Source: Hydractinia symbiolongicarpus (taxonomy: Eukaryota > Cnidaria > Hydrozoa > Anthoathecata > Hydractiniidae). From it: a stretch of DNA of 60,000 nt. The stretch's first letter is position 1. Each line of letters starts with the position of its first letter. The notes under the pieces were generated by a model, which saw only the letters and a list, made by a program, of their open reading frames with translations, made no database searches and had not been told where the DNA came from. This document shows, in pieces, positions 38,901-50,421 of this stretch. The position numbers were made by a program, and so were the translations under genes. The stretch is taken from NCBI RefSeq assembly GCF_029227915.1, contig NC_079880.1, positions 21,640,501 through 21,700,500 on the forward strand, given 5' to 3'.

Positions 38901-41900
38901 TCCGCAAAACAAACACTGTTAGGCATGCCCTCATCAGGTACTTTTTGATTGTGTAAAATATTGACAATAATGGGACCAACCACATTGATTGGCATTATAG
39001 GGCGGCACTTCAATAGAATTGAGGTCATATTTACGAAAAAACACACTGTTAGGCATGCCCTCAAAAGATAGCTTTTGATTGTGTGAAAAATTGACAATAA
39101 TGGGACCAACCACATGGATTGGCATTATAGGGCGGTTGTTCAATAGAATTAAGGCCATATTTCCACAAACAAACACTGTTAGGCATGCTCTCAAAAGATA
39201 CTTTGTGATTGTGTAAAAAATTGACAACAATGGGACCAACCACATGGATTGGCATTATAGGGCGGCACTTCAATAGAATTAAGGCGATATTTCTGCAAAC
39301 AGACACAGTTGGTATGCCTTCGAAAGATACTTTGTGATTGTGTGAAAAATTGACAATAATAGGACCAACCTCATGGTTTGGCATTATAGGGCGGCACTTC
39401 AATAGAATTAAGGCCATATTTCCGCAAAACAAACACTGTTACGCATGCTCTCAAAAGATACTTTATGATTGTGTAAAAAATGGCAATAATGGGTCCAGTC
39501 ACATGAATCGGCATTATAAGGCGGCACTTCAATAGAATTGATGTCATATTTCCAAAAAAAAACAAAACTGTTAGGCATGCCCTCATCAGATACTTTGTGA
39601 TTGTGTAAAAAATGGAAATAATGGCACCAACCACATGAATTGGCATTATAAGGCGGCTGTTCAATAGAATTAAGGTCATATTTCCGCAAACAAACACTGT
39701 TAGGCACGCTCTCAAAAGACACTTTGTGATTGTGTAAAAAATTGACAATAATGCGACCAACCACATGGATCGGAATTATAGGGCGGCACTTCAATAGAAT
39801 TGAGGTCATATTTCCACAAACAAACACTTTTAGGCATGCTTTCAAAAGATACTTTGTGATTGTGAAAAGAGTGGCAATAATGGGTCCAGTCACATAAATT
39901 GGCATTATAGCGCGGCCTTAAATAGAATTGAGGTCATATTTCCAAAAAAAAAAAAAAAACTGTTAGCCATGCCCTCATCAGATACTTTGTGATTGTGTAA
40001 AATATGGAAATAATGGGACCAACCACATGAATTGGGATTATAGGGCGGCACTTCAATAGAATTGAGGTCATATTTCCGCAAACAAACACTGTTAGGCATG
40101 CTCTCATCAGATGCTTTGTGATTGTGTAAAAAATTGACAGTAATGAGACCTACCACATGAATTGGCAGTATAGGGCGGAACTTCAATAAAATTGAGGCCA
40201 CATTTCCGAAAAAAAACCTGTTTGGCTTGCTCTCAAAAGACACTTTGTGATTCTGTGAAAAATTGAGAATAATGGGACCAACCACATGAATTGGCATTAT
40301 AGGGTGGCACTTCAATAGAATTAAGGCTATATTTCCGCAAACAAAACTGTTAGGCATGCTCTCATCAGATGCTTTGTGATTGTGTATCTTATCAGATACT
40401 TTGTGATTGTGTAAAAAATTGACAATAATGGGGACCAACCACATGGATTGGCAGTATAGGGCGGAACGTCAATAGAATTGAGGTCCTATTTCAGCAAACA
40501 AACACTGCTGGGCATGCCCTCAAAAGATACTTTTTGTTTGAGTGAGGAATTGACATTAATGTGACTAACCACATGGATTGGAATTATGGGGCGGCACTTC
40601 AATAGAATTAAGGCCATATTTCCGAAAAAAAACACTGTTACGCATGCTCTCAAAAGACACTTTGTGATTGTGTGAAAAATGGAGAATAATGGGACCAACC
40701 ACATGAATTGGCATTATAGGGCGGCACTTCAATAGAATTGAGGTCATACTTCCGAAAAAAGACACCGTTAGGCATGCCCTCATCAGGTACTTTTTGATTG
40801 TGTAAAAAATTTACAATAATGGGACCAACCTCATGGATTGGCATGATAGGGCGGCTGTTCAATAGAATTAAGGTCATATTTCCGCAAACAAACACTGTTA
40901 GGCACGCTCTCAAAAGACACTTTGTGATTGTGTAAAAAATTGACAATAATGGGACCAACCACATGGATCGGAATTATAGGGCGGCACTTCAATAGAATTA
41001 AGGCCATATTTCCGCAAACAAAACTGTTAGGCATGCCCTCATCAGATACTTTGTGATTGTGTATCTTATCAGATACTTTGTGATTGTGTAAAAAATTGAC
41101 AATAATGGGGACAAACTACATGAATTGGCATTATAGGGCGCCACTTCAATAAAAATACGGCCATATTTTCGATAACAAACACTATTGGGCATGCCCTCAT
41201 CAGATACTTTGTGATTGTGTAAAATATTGATAATAATGGGTCCAGTCACATAAATTGGCATTATAGGGCGGCACTTCAATAGAATTGAGGTCATACTTCC
41301 GCAAAACAAACACTGTTAGGCATGCCCTCATCAGGTACTTTTTGATTGTGTAAAATATTGACAATAATGGGACCAACCACATTGATTGGCATTATAGGGC
41401 GGCACTTCAATAGAATTGAGGTCATACTTCCGCAAAACAAACACTGTTAGGCATGCCCTCATCAGGTACTTTTTGATTGTGTAAAATATTGACAATAATG
41501 GGACCAACCACATTGATTGGCATTATAGGGCGGCACTTCAATAGAATTGAGGTCATATTTACGAAAAAACACACTGTTAGGCATGCCCTCAAAAGATGGC
41601 TTTTGATTGTGTGAAAAATTGACAATAATGGGACCAACCACATGGATTGGCATTATAGGGCGGTTGTTCAATAGAATTAAGGCCATATTTCCACAAACAA
41701 ACACTGTTAGGCATGCTCTCAAAAGATACTTTGTGATTGTGTAAAAAATTGACAACAATGGGACCAACCACATGGATTGGCATTATAGGGCGGCACTTCA
41801 ATAGAATTAAGGCGATATTTCTGCAAACAGACACAGTTGGTATGCCTTCGAAAGATACTTTGTGATTGTGTGAAAAATTGACAATAATAGGACCAACCTC

Positions 41901-43900
41901 ATGGTTTGGCATTATAGGGCGGCACTTCAATAGAATTAAGGCCATATTTCCGCAAAACAATCACTGTTACGCATGCTCTCAAAAGATACTTTATGATTGT
42001 GTAAAAAATGGCAATAATGGGTCCAGTCACATGAATCGGCATTATAAGGCGGCACTTCAATAGAATTGATGTCATATTTCCAAAAAAAAACAAAACTGTT
42101 AGGCATGCCCTCATCAGATACTTTGTGATTGTGTAAAAAATGGAAATAATGGCACCAACCACATGAATTGGCATTATAAGGCGGCTGTTCAATAGAATTA
42201 AGGTCATATTTCCGCAAACAAACACTGTTAGGCACGCTCTCAAAAGACACTTTGTGATTGTGTAAAAAATTGACAATAATGCGACCAACCACATGGATCG
42301 GAATTATAGGGCGGCACTTCAATAGAATTGAGGTCATATTTCCACAAACAAACACTTTTAGGCATGCTTTCAAAAGATACTTTGTGATTGTGAAAAGAGT
42401 GGCAATAATGGGTCCAGTCACATAAATTGGCATTATAGCGCGGCCTTAAATAGAATTGAGGTCATATTTCCAAAAAAAAAAAAAAACTGTTAGCCATGCC
42501 CTCATCAGATACTTTGTGATTGTGTAAAATATGGAGATAATGGGACCAACCACATGAATTGGGATTATAGGGCGGCACTTCAATAGAATTGAGGTCATAT
42601 TTCCGCAAACAAACACTGTTAGGCATGCTCTCATCAGATGCTTTGTGATTGTGTAAAAAATTGACAGTAATGAGACCTACCACATGAATTGGCAGTATAG
42701 GGCGGAACTTCAATAAAATTGAGGCCACATTTCCGAAAAAAAACACTGTTTGGCTTGCTCTCAAAAGACACTTTGTGATTCTGTGAAAAATTGAGAATAA
42801 TGGGACCAACCACATGAATTGGCATTATAGGGTGGCACTTCAATAGAATTAAGGCTATATTTCCGCAAACAAAACTGTTAGGCATGCTCTCATCAGATGC
42901 TTTGTGATTGTGTATCTTATCAGATACTTTGTGATTGTGTAAAAAATTGACAATAATGGGGACCAACCACATGGATTGGCAGTATAGGGCGGAACGTCAA
43001 TAGAATTGAGGTCCTATTTCAGCAAACAAACACTGCTGGGCATGCCCTCAAAAGATACTTTTTGTTTGAGTGAGGAATTGACATTAATGTGACTAACCAC
43101 ATGGATTGGAATTATGGGGCGGCACTTCAATAGAATTAAGGCCATATTTCCGAAAAAAAACACTGTTACGCATACTCTCAAAAGACACTTTGTGATTGTG
43201 TGAAAAATTGAGAATAATGGGACCAACCACATGAATTGGCATTATAGGGCGGCACTTCAATAGAATTGAGGTCATACTTCCGAAAAAAGACACCGTTAGG
43301 CATGCCCTCATCAGGTACTTTTTGATTGTGTAAAAAATTTACAATAATGGGACCAACCTCATGGATTGGCATGATAGGGCGGCTGTTCAATAGAATTAAG
43401 GTCATATTTCCGCAAACAAACACTGTTAGGCACGCTCTCAAAAGACACTTTGTGATTGTGTAAAAAATTGACAATAATGGGACCAACCACATGGATCGGA
43501 ATTATAGGGCGGCACTTCAATAGAATTAAGGCCATATTTCCGCAAACAAAACTGTTAGGCATGCCCTCATCAGATACTTTGTGATTGTGTATCTTATCAG
43601 ATACTTTGTGATTGTGTAAAAAATTGACAATAATGGGGACAAACCACATGGATTGGCATTATAAGGCGGAACGTCAATAGAATTGAGGTCATATTTCAGC
43701 AAACAAACATTGCTAGGCATGCCCTCAAAAGATATTTTTTGTTTGTGTGAAGAATTGACATTAATGTGACTAACCACATGTTTGGAATTATGGGGCGGCA
43801 CTTCAATAGAATTAAGGCCATATTTCCGCAAACAAACACTGTTAGGCATGTCCTCATCAGGTACTTTGTGATTGTGTAAAAAATTGACAATAATGGGACC
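27000..43900. repeat. Multi-kilobase higher-order repeats, about 2.5-4.0 kb, five copies
   Basis: A marker block (unit with TGACAATAATAGGACCAACC) lies at about 28450, 32120, 36075, 39350 and 41880; successive spacings are 3,668, 3,957, 3,276 and 2,528 bp. A second marker (GCTTGCCCTCATCAGATACT) at 27500, 31170, 35125 and 38400 gives the first three of these spacings. Copies are nearly identical and differ by whole-unit gains or losses, as expected from unequal exchange. A local 649-bp duplication (five units) sits at 37.1-38.0 kb. Confidence 0.85.
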
Positions 43901-44860
43901 AGTCACATGAATTGGCTTTATAGGGCGGCACTTCAATAGAATTGAGGTCATATTACCGAAAAAAAGCACTGTTAGGCATGCCCTCAAAAGATATTCTTCG
44001 TTTGTGTGAAAAATTGAGAATAATGGGACCAACCACATGAATTGGCATTATAGGGCGGCAATTCATTAGAATTGAGGCCATATTTCCACAAACAAACACT
44101 GTTAGGCATGCTCTCATCAGATACTTTGTGATTGTATAAAAAATTGACAGTAATGAGATCCACCACATGGATTGGCATTATAGGGCGGCACTTCAATAGA
44201 ATTGAGGCCATATTTCCGAAAAACAACACTGTTAGGCATGCTCTTAAAAGACACTTTGTGATTGTGTGAAAAATTTAGAATAATGGGACCAACCACATGA
44301 ATTGGCATTATAGGGCGGCACTTCAATAGAATTAAGGCCATATTTCCGCAAACAAAACTGTTAGGCATGCCCTCATCAGATACTTTGTGATTGCGTAAAA
44401 AATTGGCAATAATGGGGACAAACCACATGGATTGGCAGGATAAGGCGGAACGTCAATAAAATTGAGGTCATATTTCAGCAAACAAACATTGCTGGGCATG
44501 CCCTCAAAAGATATTTTTTGTTTGTGTGAAGAATTGACATTAATGGGACCAACCACATGGATTGGAATTATGGGGCGGCCCTTCAATAGAATTAAGGCCA
44601 TATTTCTGCAAACAGACACAGTTGGTATGCCGTCGAAAGATACTTTGTGATTGTGTAAAAAATTGACAATAATGGGTCCAGTCACATGAATTGGCATTAT
44701 AGAGCGGCACTTCAATAGAATTGAGGTCATATTTCTGCAAACAGACACTAGTTGGTATGCCCTCGAAAGATACTTTGTGATTTTGTACGAAATCAGCAAT
44801 AATGAGAACAAGCTCATCGTTTCACATGGGAGGTTATGTTTCATTAGAATCAAGGCCACC

Positions 44861-45600
44861 AGCTGTGATCAACCACTATCGGGACACTGCTGCTGAAAGT
44901 TACCTTTATTGCATGTACTGACGTGATAGATTGTCACCCAGAAAATAAGTTGAAGAAGAAGCTCTGGGAACTATATTGTTTTCTCCCGTGTCTTTCCTTC
45001 CAGTTCTATGCGCAACTTTGTACACAACGATTTTAAACTTTTTTCATTAGGACGACGTTTTATGTGGTCTCATATTAATAATATCATATCACTCATATTC
45101 AATATTATATCACTCATCTTAATATAGTCTTAAATTACACATTTAGGACAATATGCAAAATATAGACAACAAGGGGAAAGTTTAAATTTCTATATTTTGC
45201 ATCATTTTATATTTTTCTTTTCACAAATTTACTTTAGTTTTATCTGTTTATTTATTCTGAACCATTCACATTCAATTATATTTCCATGGTTTAAAAAATT
45301 TTTCCTTTAATTTTCTATGTGTAAAAACAGGGCTTAGGGGAATGCCGGGCTGCCCTTCAATGTTGTTATACTATGTACATTTATATAATTTATTTTTTCA
45401 AAAGACTTAAACAGGTATTTGCTTTGCTTAATTATAATATCAATCAAGTCCTGTTTTATAAAAGGATAAATCTTTAAAAAATGCTGCAATAGATAAGTTA
45501 GTTTGGGAGCAAATCTACATATTCATAAAACAACTAATCCCAATCTGCTTGAATAAAATGCATTTTGCTGCGTGTTATGTTACAATAATAACTTTTATAC
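44861..45600. other. Right flank of the satellite, no gene recognised
   Basis: AT-rich sequence with short ATATCACTCAT repeats near 45080-45120. A GGGCTGCCCTTCAATG segment near 45348 resembles part of a satellite unit and may be a relic, but the match is short. Confidence 0.4.
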
Positions 45601-45603
45601 ATA

Positions 45604-45800
45604 CACTAACAATAAAATAACTTTTATTTCTAGAAGCAAAATTGTTCAACATTTACACTAACATTTTGACACAGGTTAACGCTTAAAAAACCAAATTGTT
45701 ATCCTTTATCTCTTCCACAGACTAATATTTTAACACAGTATATCGTAAAAAAGCAAAATTATTCCCCTTTATCTCTTTCTTGAGACTAATATTTTGAAAA
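45604..45800. repeat. Short degenerate tandem repeat, about 64-bp period
   Basis: ACTAACATTTTGACACAG at about 45658, ACTAATATTTTAACACAG at about 45721 and ACTAATATTTTGA at about 45785 head similar units containing AAAGCAAAATT-like and CCTTTATCTCTT segments. An AGAAGCAAAATTGTT segment near 45633 is a partial first copy. Confidence 0.6.
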
Positions 45801-45815
45801 TTTCCACATAACAAA

Positions 45816-46873
45816 TCATACTTCGTTAAAGTGCACCATTTCTATCTCCTCCCTCCTCTCTTCTTCCTCCTCTTCAACGCAGGCTCCTCTAAATTGTATA
45901 ATTAAAGATAGTAGGAGCGTACAACTTATTTGTGTACAAAACAACATAAAACCTTGACCATATGAAAAATGACGCAGATTTACGTGATGCCATCTGTTTC
46001 GCTGCGAAGCCATTAATGACGCAGATACTGTATGAGCTGCAGCTAAACGAAAATATTGTTTTATCATTTATGGCTGGTTTGCAAGAAAAAAAATTGCGCC
46101 TTTAATCACAACAGGGATTGGAAAAATGAGGTATATGTTGGATAAGGCAAAAAGTAATTTATATCCGGACTGGTTTACTTCCCCCCTGGGTGTGAAATTA
46201 TTTAAAGAATGGATCATTTTTTGCGGGAACCAGCAACGAGAGTGAGCTGAAAGTGAGGAAATAACACAAAACATAATGCTATGAAAAAGGTGGGGGAGTT
46301 TGTGGGATACAATGTGACTTTTTAAGCTCGTTAACATTGAACTGAAAGCCCGTGAGCGTTTCTTACCTGCAAATACCATACATAGGAAGGCACAGGGAAT
46401 CGATTTAAATTCTTTGCCTGTGATATAGAGCATGGTGGAAACCACTGTTGCAAAACATCCAACTACAACTCCAATTTGTGTGATGACGTGAACTAAAATA
46501 CCAGAAAGAGAAAAGTTATAATATATCGAACTTTATAAACGTTGAAAAACACATCCGCGGGAGTTGTTGCCTGATGTAACAGCCGATATCGCTTATTTAA
46601 CGGCTGATAAATTTCAAAACCCTGAGAATAAGGTTGTGCAAAACATATAGAAGTCATACCAGCTTTTACACCGCCGATTCTCGTGATACATTGACCTTCT
46701 GCACAAATTTCAAATATACCAAAATATATGTAACCAGAAAAGTTATGATTAGTGATAATTTCGTATAGCATCCAGCGTTTATCAAGTATTGATACGATTT
46801 GAAATGTTATCACCATCATGCACATTATAGATATTGTTATTTTCAAAAACTTTTTTACAGCGTTAGAAACCAT
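45816..46873 (-). CDS. Claudin/PMP22-like four-transmembrane protein (3 exons)
   Basis: A three-exon model of 188 aa. Exon 1 is 46873..46660: a short cytoplasmic start, helix 1 (ITISIMCMMVITFQIVSIL), then a first extracellular loop with the family pattern W...GIFEIC...GQC; donor G|GTATGA. Exon 2 is 46492..46367, after GTATTTTAG: helix 2 (VITQIGVVVGCFATVVSTML) and the start of helix 3; donor G|GTAAGA. Exon 3 is 46042..45816, after TCGTTTAG: rest of helix 3, loop 2, helix 4 (FMLFCTQISCTLLLSLIIQF), and an acidic tail with a run of six Glu. Phases are 1 and 1. Claudin-family proteins sit in the plasma membrane and can form paracellular barriers; here only topology and the loop-1 cysteines support that. 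The exon 1 frame stays open past the chosen donor, so that junction is the weakest point. Confidence 0.68.
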
Positions 46874-47316
46874 GATTTAACTTGGTAGAAAGTTTCTTCT
46901 GCATGCTGTGTTTTTCGCGTTAAATTTTTGTATTTTAGAAATTAAATCAACAGGTAGACTGTTGTTCTTACACAATAAAGACATCAAAGTTTTATCATAC
47001 TTGCAGCACAATTTTTACAGTGGAAACCAGAAAAACAAAACATTGTACGTACGGCATGATCATTTTTTCTAGCCTAGTTAGCTAAGCTTTGTTCGTGGAT
47101 ATCAAAATTCAGTTTCCTCATACAAAAGCTTACATGCAAAAGATGTGTCAGAGCAAATTCCAATTTCTCAGATCAGATCAAACCCCGAATTAAAATAATT
47201 ACAATAAATACAAAGCCAGCGTGGTCACATCTTACCCTCTGAAATAGTACAAGAATACATGGAATCACAGTCCTGATTTTACTTGCGCACGCATCTAAGT
47301 GATTACATAATGCCCG
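46874..47316. other. Upstream region of the claudin-like gene
   Basis: No further exon is supported. It probably includes the 5'UTR and promoter of the minus-strand gene, but no clear TATA box or initiator was identified. Confidence 0.4.
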
Positions 47317-47390
47317 ATGCGCGCGCAGAAATGGAGATAAAAATGTAAACAAACTAAGCGGAAAAGTTACCTCCATTTCTGCGCGCGCAT
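47317..47390. repeat. Perfect 20-bp inverted repeat with CG-rich ends
   Basis: ATGCGCGCGCAGAAATGGAG at 47317-47336 is exactly complementary to CTCCATTTCTGCGCGCGCAT at 47371-47390, with a 34-bp spacer. The arms end in alternating GCGCGCGC, unusual in this AT-rich window. It could be a small foldback element or a hairpin in a transcript. Confidence 0.85.
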
Positions 47391-49260
47391 GAAAAACACG
47401 GCACTATGATTGAGTGTATTAGTTGTATTTGTTTGGACACGTTCAAAACAAAATATAATTTTCGATAATGGTCACGTGAGTTAAGAACAATAGAAATAAC
47501 CAATCAAGAACCGCGGTCATATGCCGAACGAACCACTGGCTCCCTGTCATTTGTTGGGTCCCTGTTCTTTTGGTGTGGTTGATTCCATCCACCTTGGAAT
47601 CCAAGTCAAATTCAAGCACGGATTTGGAGAAAGGTGGAACCTTTTTCGCTGTTGTTGTTGGTTGATATTTCCGCCCCTGGCTCGTTTTGTTGATAGTCGC
47701 GGCCCCAGTTCTATTCGTTTTTATCGCTTTGGTTGTGAGTAGTAATGATAAACCTTTTTGCTCTTAATATTCCGTATCGGCTTGTTTGGTTGGCATTCGC
47801 GGCAACGGCCAAAATTCGCGGCCGCAACGCTAAAATATGCCAAAACTTAGCATGAAACCTTCCGTCGACCCCCGAGCCTAGAATCCGCGCTACGAAGGAG
47901 GTCGGTTCCCTGCACCCTAGAATCCAAGCTTGGTAAGCTTTACAGGGAAAGCAGAAAATAACAGCCTAGGCAGGGTTAGGGTTAAGATTAAGTTCAGGTT
48001 AAGAACAGTTACGCAAAGTGAAAATGAAACAACTCTGGAGGACGTGCAAAGAACTTTACCACTTGGCTTTTTGTAAAGAACCGAACCGTTCTCTTGTTTG
48101 AAAAAAGTCGCTGCGGACTGGGATTTAAGTTGTCTTCGACACATGAAATACTGATCCATGTAAAAAGTAAATAAATGAAATAGGAAACAAAAATAAGCAA
48201 ACTAAGTGACCGTAAATTACCGAATAAGTACTTAATTAAAAATTTCATCTGTTTTTTTCAGGGGGGCGACGCTTATTTTAGCGAAGGGGGCTTATTCGGT
48301 CATTTGCAGTTCAGTCAAACCTTGTTCCGAGGGCTTCCAGCCTTTACACGAGAGAACGCAACTATCGCTGGGATCGAGGTTGGGAGAAGGGATAGGTTTC
48401 GGACGGTTCGATTCTAAATCAAATAAACTTGAATTATAGGCAAAAAATAAAATAAATAAGCAAACTTAGCCTATCAATAAACCATTTCTCTGCGTTCTCA
48501 TGGTCTATCAACTTTCGTGGCGGTAAAGCGTATTGCGTGATCCAGACAGAGGAACTAGAACGACAACAATTGTGCTCATTGTTCAGGGAAAGGGTTGCTA
48601 TTGCACATGCTCCTTATTAGGTCGAGCGCGCAAGAGAAATGCGACAAAAGTGAATAGACCCAGGGGGAACGCAGTAAGTTTGGGGTCGATGAAATAGACT
48701 AAAGCAATCTACGGTTAGCGCAATGCATCATGGTCAAAACAACTTTTCCGAGAGGGGAGGAGGGTGCCCCACTTCTCCGCTATCGTTTTCATACCGAAAA
48801 TTTGCGTCACTAATTTCAAAAGTTAAAAACTTTATTTTCAAAACAAAAAAATTATAGTAGTCAGCATGAATGAACGAATTTCGGAATGTCCTCGTTCTAG
48901 AAGAGGGGTGGGGACAAGCTCACCCGTAAATGAAAAAAGCTCTAGGCACGAGTTTGGTAGGGAGCATCTTCGTCTCATTCACCTAGCATAGGCGACACGG
49001 CGACCGGTGAAAAGGTATGTCAATATGTTTATTTATATTGTAATAAATACTCCAAACATTGCACTTGCTTAGGTTTAAAATTAAAACACTTTAAAATTGG
49101 AATCTTCATTAAATAATTACCTTTATTACATATGTTTATCGTTACGTTTTGTTTAGCACATGGAAGGTCTACTAGAAGATTTTCTAACTCACGCATTGAT
49201 TTTCTGTGACCTGATATCCTCTTGATGGCTTTAGTAATATTGCGGTTAAACCAGACAAAT
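47391..49260. other. Less AT-rich stretch without a recognised gene
   Basis: Base composition is noticeably richer in G+C than its surroundings at about 47500-47900 and 48700-49000. A short plus-strand frame (47521-47742) and minus-strand frames (47917-48248) show no domain I recognise. A GGGTTAGGGTTAAG segment near 47974 is only two TTAGGG-like units. This may contain a promoter or unrecognised short exons. Confidence 0.35.
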
Positions 49261-49261
49261 T

Positions 49262-49288
49262 AAAATGCCCACATATAATGGGCATTTT
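49262..49288. repeat. Small perfect hairpin
   Basis: AAAATGCCCA (49262-49271) and TGGGCATTTT (49279-49288) are exact complements around a 7-base loop. Function is unknown; such short palindromes occur by chance at low rate. Confidence 0.6.
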
Positions 49289-49485
49289 CAGTCTGCGTTG
49301 CTAGGGCTATTTCTTCTCGCCGTCCGAGATTGAAATTGACAAATTTTGGAGTTAGCGACAAAGTAGTGAAGCGTTGAAATTTCAACGGTTTTTTTATATT
49401 GATACACAGTGTGAACAATACTTTAGGAAACCAGCGTGAATGCTTATTTGGTGCAAGATACATCACTGAAATTAGTCCATACATT

Positions 49486-49632
49486 GTCCGCAGGGAAGCA
49501 AGAATATCGGTACAGTCCGCAGGCAAGCAAGAATATCGGTACAGATAGTAAAAGCAACTAGATGGCAAATAACACAACTAAAATAAAACATAACACAACT
49601 AGGATAAAACATAACACAAATAGGATAAAACC
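49486..49632. repeat. Two short tandem duplications
   Basis: A 29-bp unit (GTCCGCAGG-AAGCAAGAATATCGGTACA) occurs twice at 49486-49543 with one difference. A 21-bp unit (AACACAACTAGGATAAAACAT) occurs about three times at 49569-49632. Confidence 0.75.
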
Positions 49633-49916
49633 GTCCGGGGAAAAAAATTATTAGCAGATTAAAAATAATTTCTATTTTTTTTTTAAATTCCGGATCATGT
49701 TGACCACTTTGCATCGAACATTTTTTTCGCCCCTGTCTTGTAAGTGTGGAAATTTTGTAATAGCCGTCAACACGTCATGCTGCGCTGGGTTTGTTAACGA
49801 TTTTAAATTCTTCTCGAATGCTATTTTAACATCTCTGGTTTCTTGCGCTGACCATAAATTCCATGACTTTGGCTAAAATATATAGCAGATTGTTTTCGTC
49901 ATAACACAGAAAAAGG

Positions 49917-50421
49917 CTAAAACGGCATTAATGACGTGGTAGCAAGTTTGTATCGTATGATACGTGTGGAACCAGAAAAAAATAGGAAATTTGAAAACAT
50001 CTTATCAATCTTATCAAAAGTAACATCAACATTTGTTACCTTTTTCCGTGGTGGAGGCTCAAATAAATCACCGTCTGTAACCATTTCTCCATCTACAACA
50101 CTTTTGTTACTTCCGGAAGAATCTTTGTTATCATCTGACTCAGACCCTGACTCTGAACCTAAGGCATATTTACGAACATAAATAGACAGAGATTTAGGTA
50201 ATGGGTAATAAATTTCACGAGTAATTACACGAAATCATGGTAAAAGAGAATTTTTGCGCTTTTAGAATTTCTGTTGTATATTCTATCACATTGACAGGCA
50301 ATTTCAAGGTATATTTTCTGATGTTTTGGGACACTTTTAACAAACGACCCTTAGATAATTTCACGGAAGAAGCTTGCTGGTCTGCAAATGTTTTTCTGAA
50401 AGAGTGTGATTTTAGTTTTAA
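49917..50421 (-). pseudogene. Possible frameshifted coding relic (Ser/Asp/Glu-rich)
   Basis: On the minus strand two frames overlap by 20 bases. The first (50421..50215) is open for 68 codons with a lysine-rich, helical-looking composition (SSVKLSKGRLLKVSQNIRKY). The second (50234..49917) continues REIYYPLPKSLSIYVRKYA, then an acidic serine run (GSESGSESDDNKDSSG) and EPPPRKK followed by a possible donor (AAAAAG|GTAACA at 50040). Neither has a clear start or acceptor, and joining them needs a frameshift at 50215-50234. Composition looks coding, but no family is recognised. It may be a decayed gene, or an exon pair with a junction I could not find. Confidence 0.3.

Larger units (their letters stand above)
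18838..44860. repeat. About 26 kb of tandem satellite, ~130-bp unit, roughly 200 copies
   Basis: Every ~130 bp the plus strand repeats recognisable anchors: GGGACCAACCACATGGATTG, GCATTATAGGGCGGCACTTC, AATAGAATTGAGG, a variable A-rich segment, CACTGTTAGGCATGCCCTCA, and TACTTTGTGATTGTGTAAAA. All units I followed have the same orientation. Both ends decay into diverged units (18838-18960 and 44760-44860). Units vary by a few substitutions and by A-tract length. Two minus-strand frames of the unit usually lack stops and the third ends in TGA, which yields many overlapping frames of 60-246 codons; the unit length is not a multiple of three and no frame persists, so these are not genes. The array could be a centromeric, pericentromeric or local satellite; the sequence cannot decide. 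Confidence 0.97.

Noticed and set aside
18933-44859. More than a hundred minus-strand frames of 60-246 codons with MWLVPLLSIFYTI-like peptides, suggesting a gene family
   Set aside because: They are frame-shifting readings of the ~130-bp satellite unit, overlap one another in two frames, have no stable boundaries and no splice logic.
18838-44860. Regular repeats that could suggest a CRISPR array
   Set aside because: The units are contiguous and similar along their whole length, with no unique spacers, and the DNA is clearly eukaryotic.
47970-47990. Interstitial telomere repeat
   Set aside because: Only about two TTAGGG-like units are present, well within chance.
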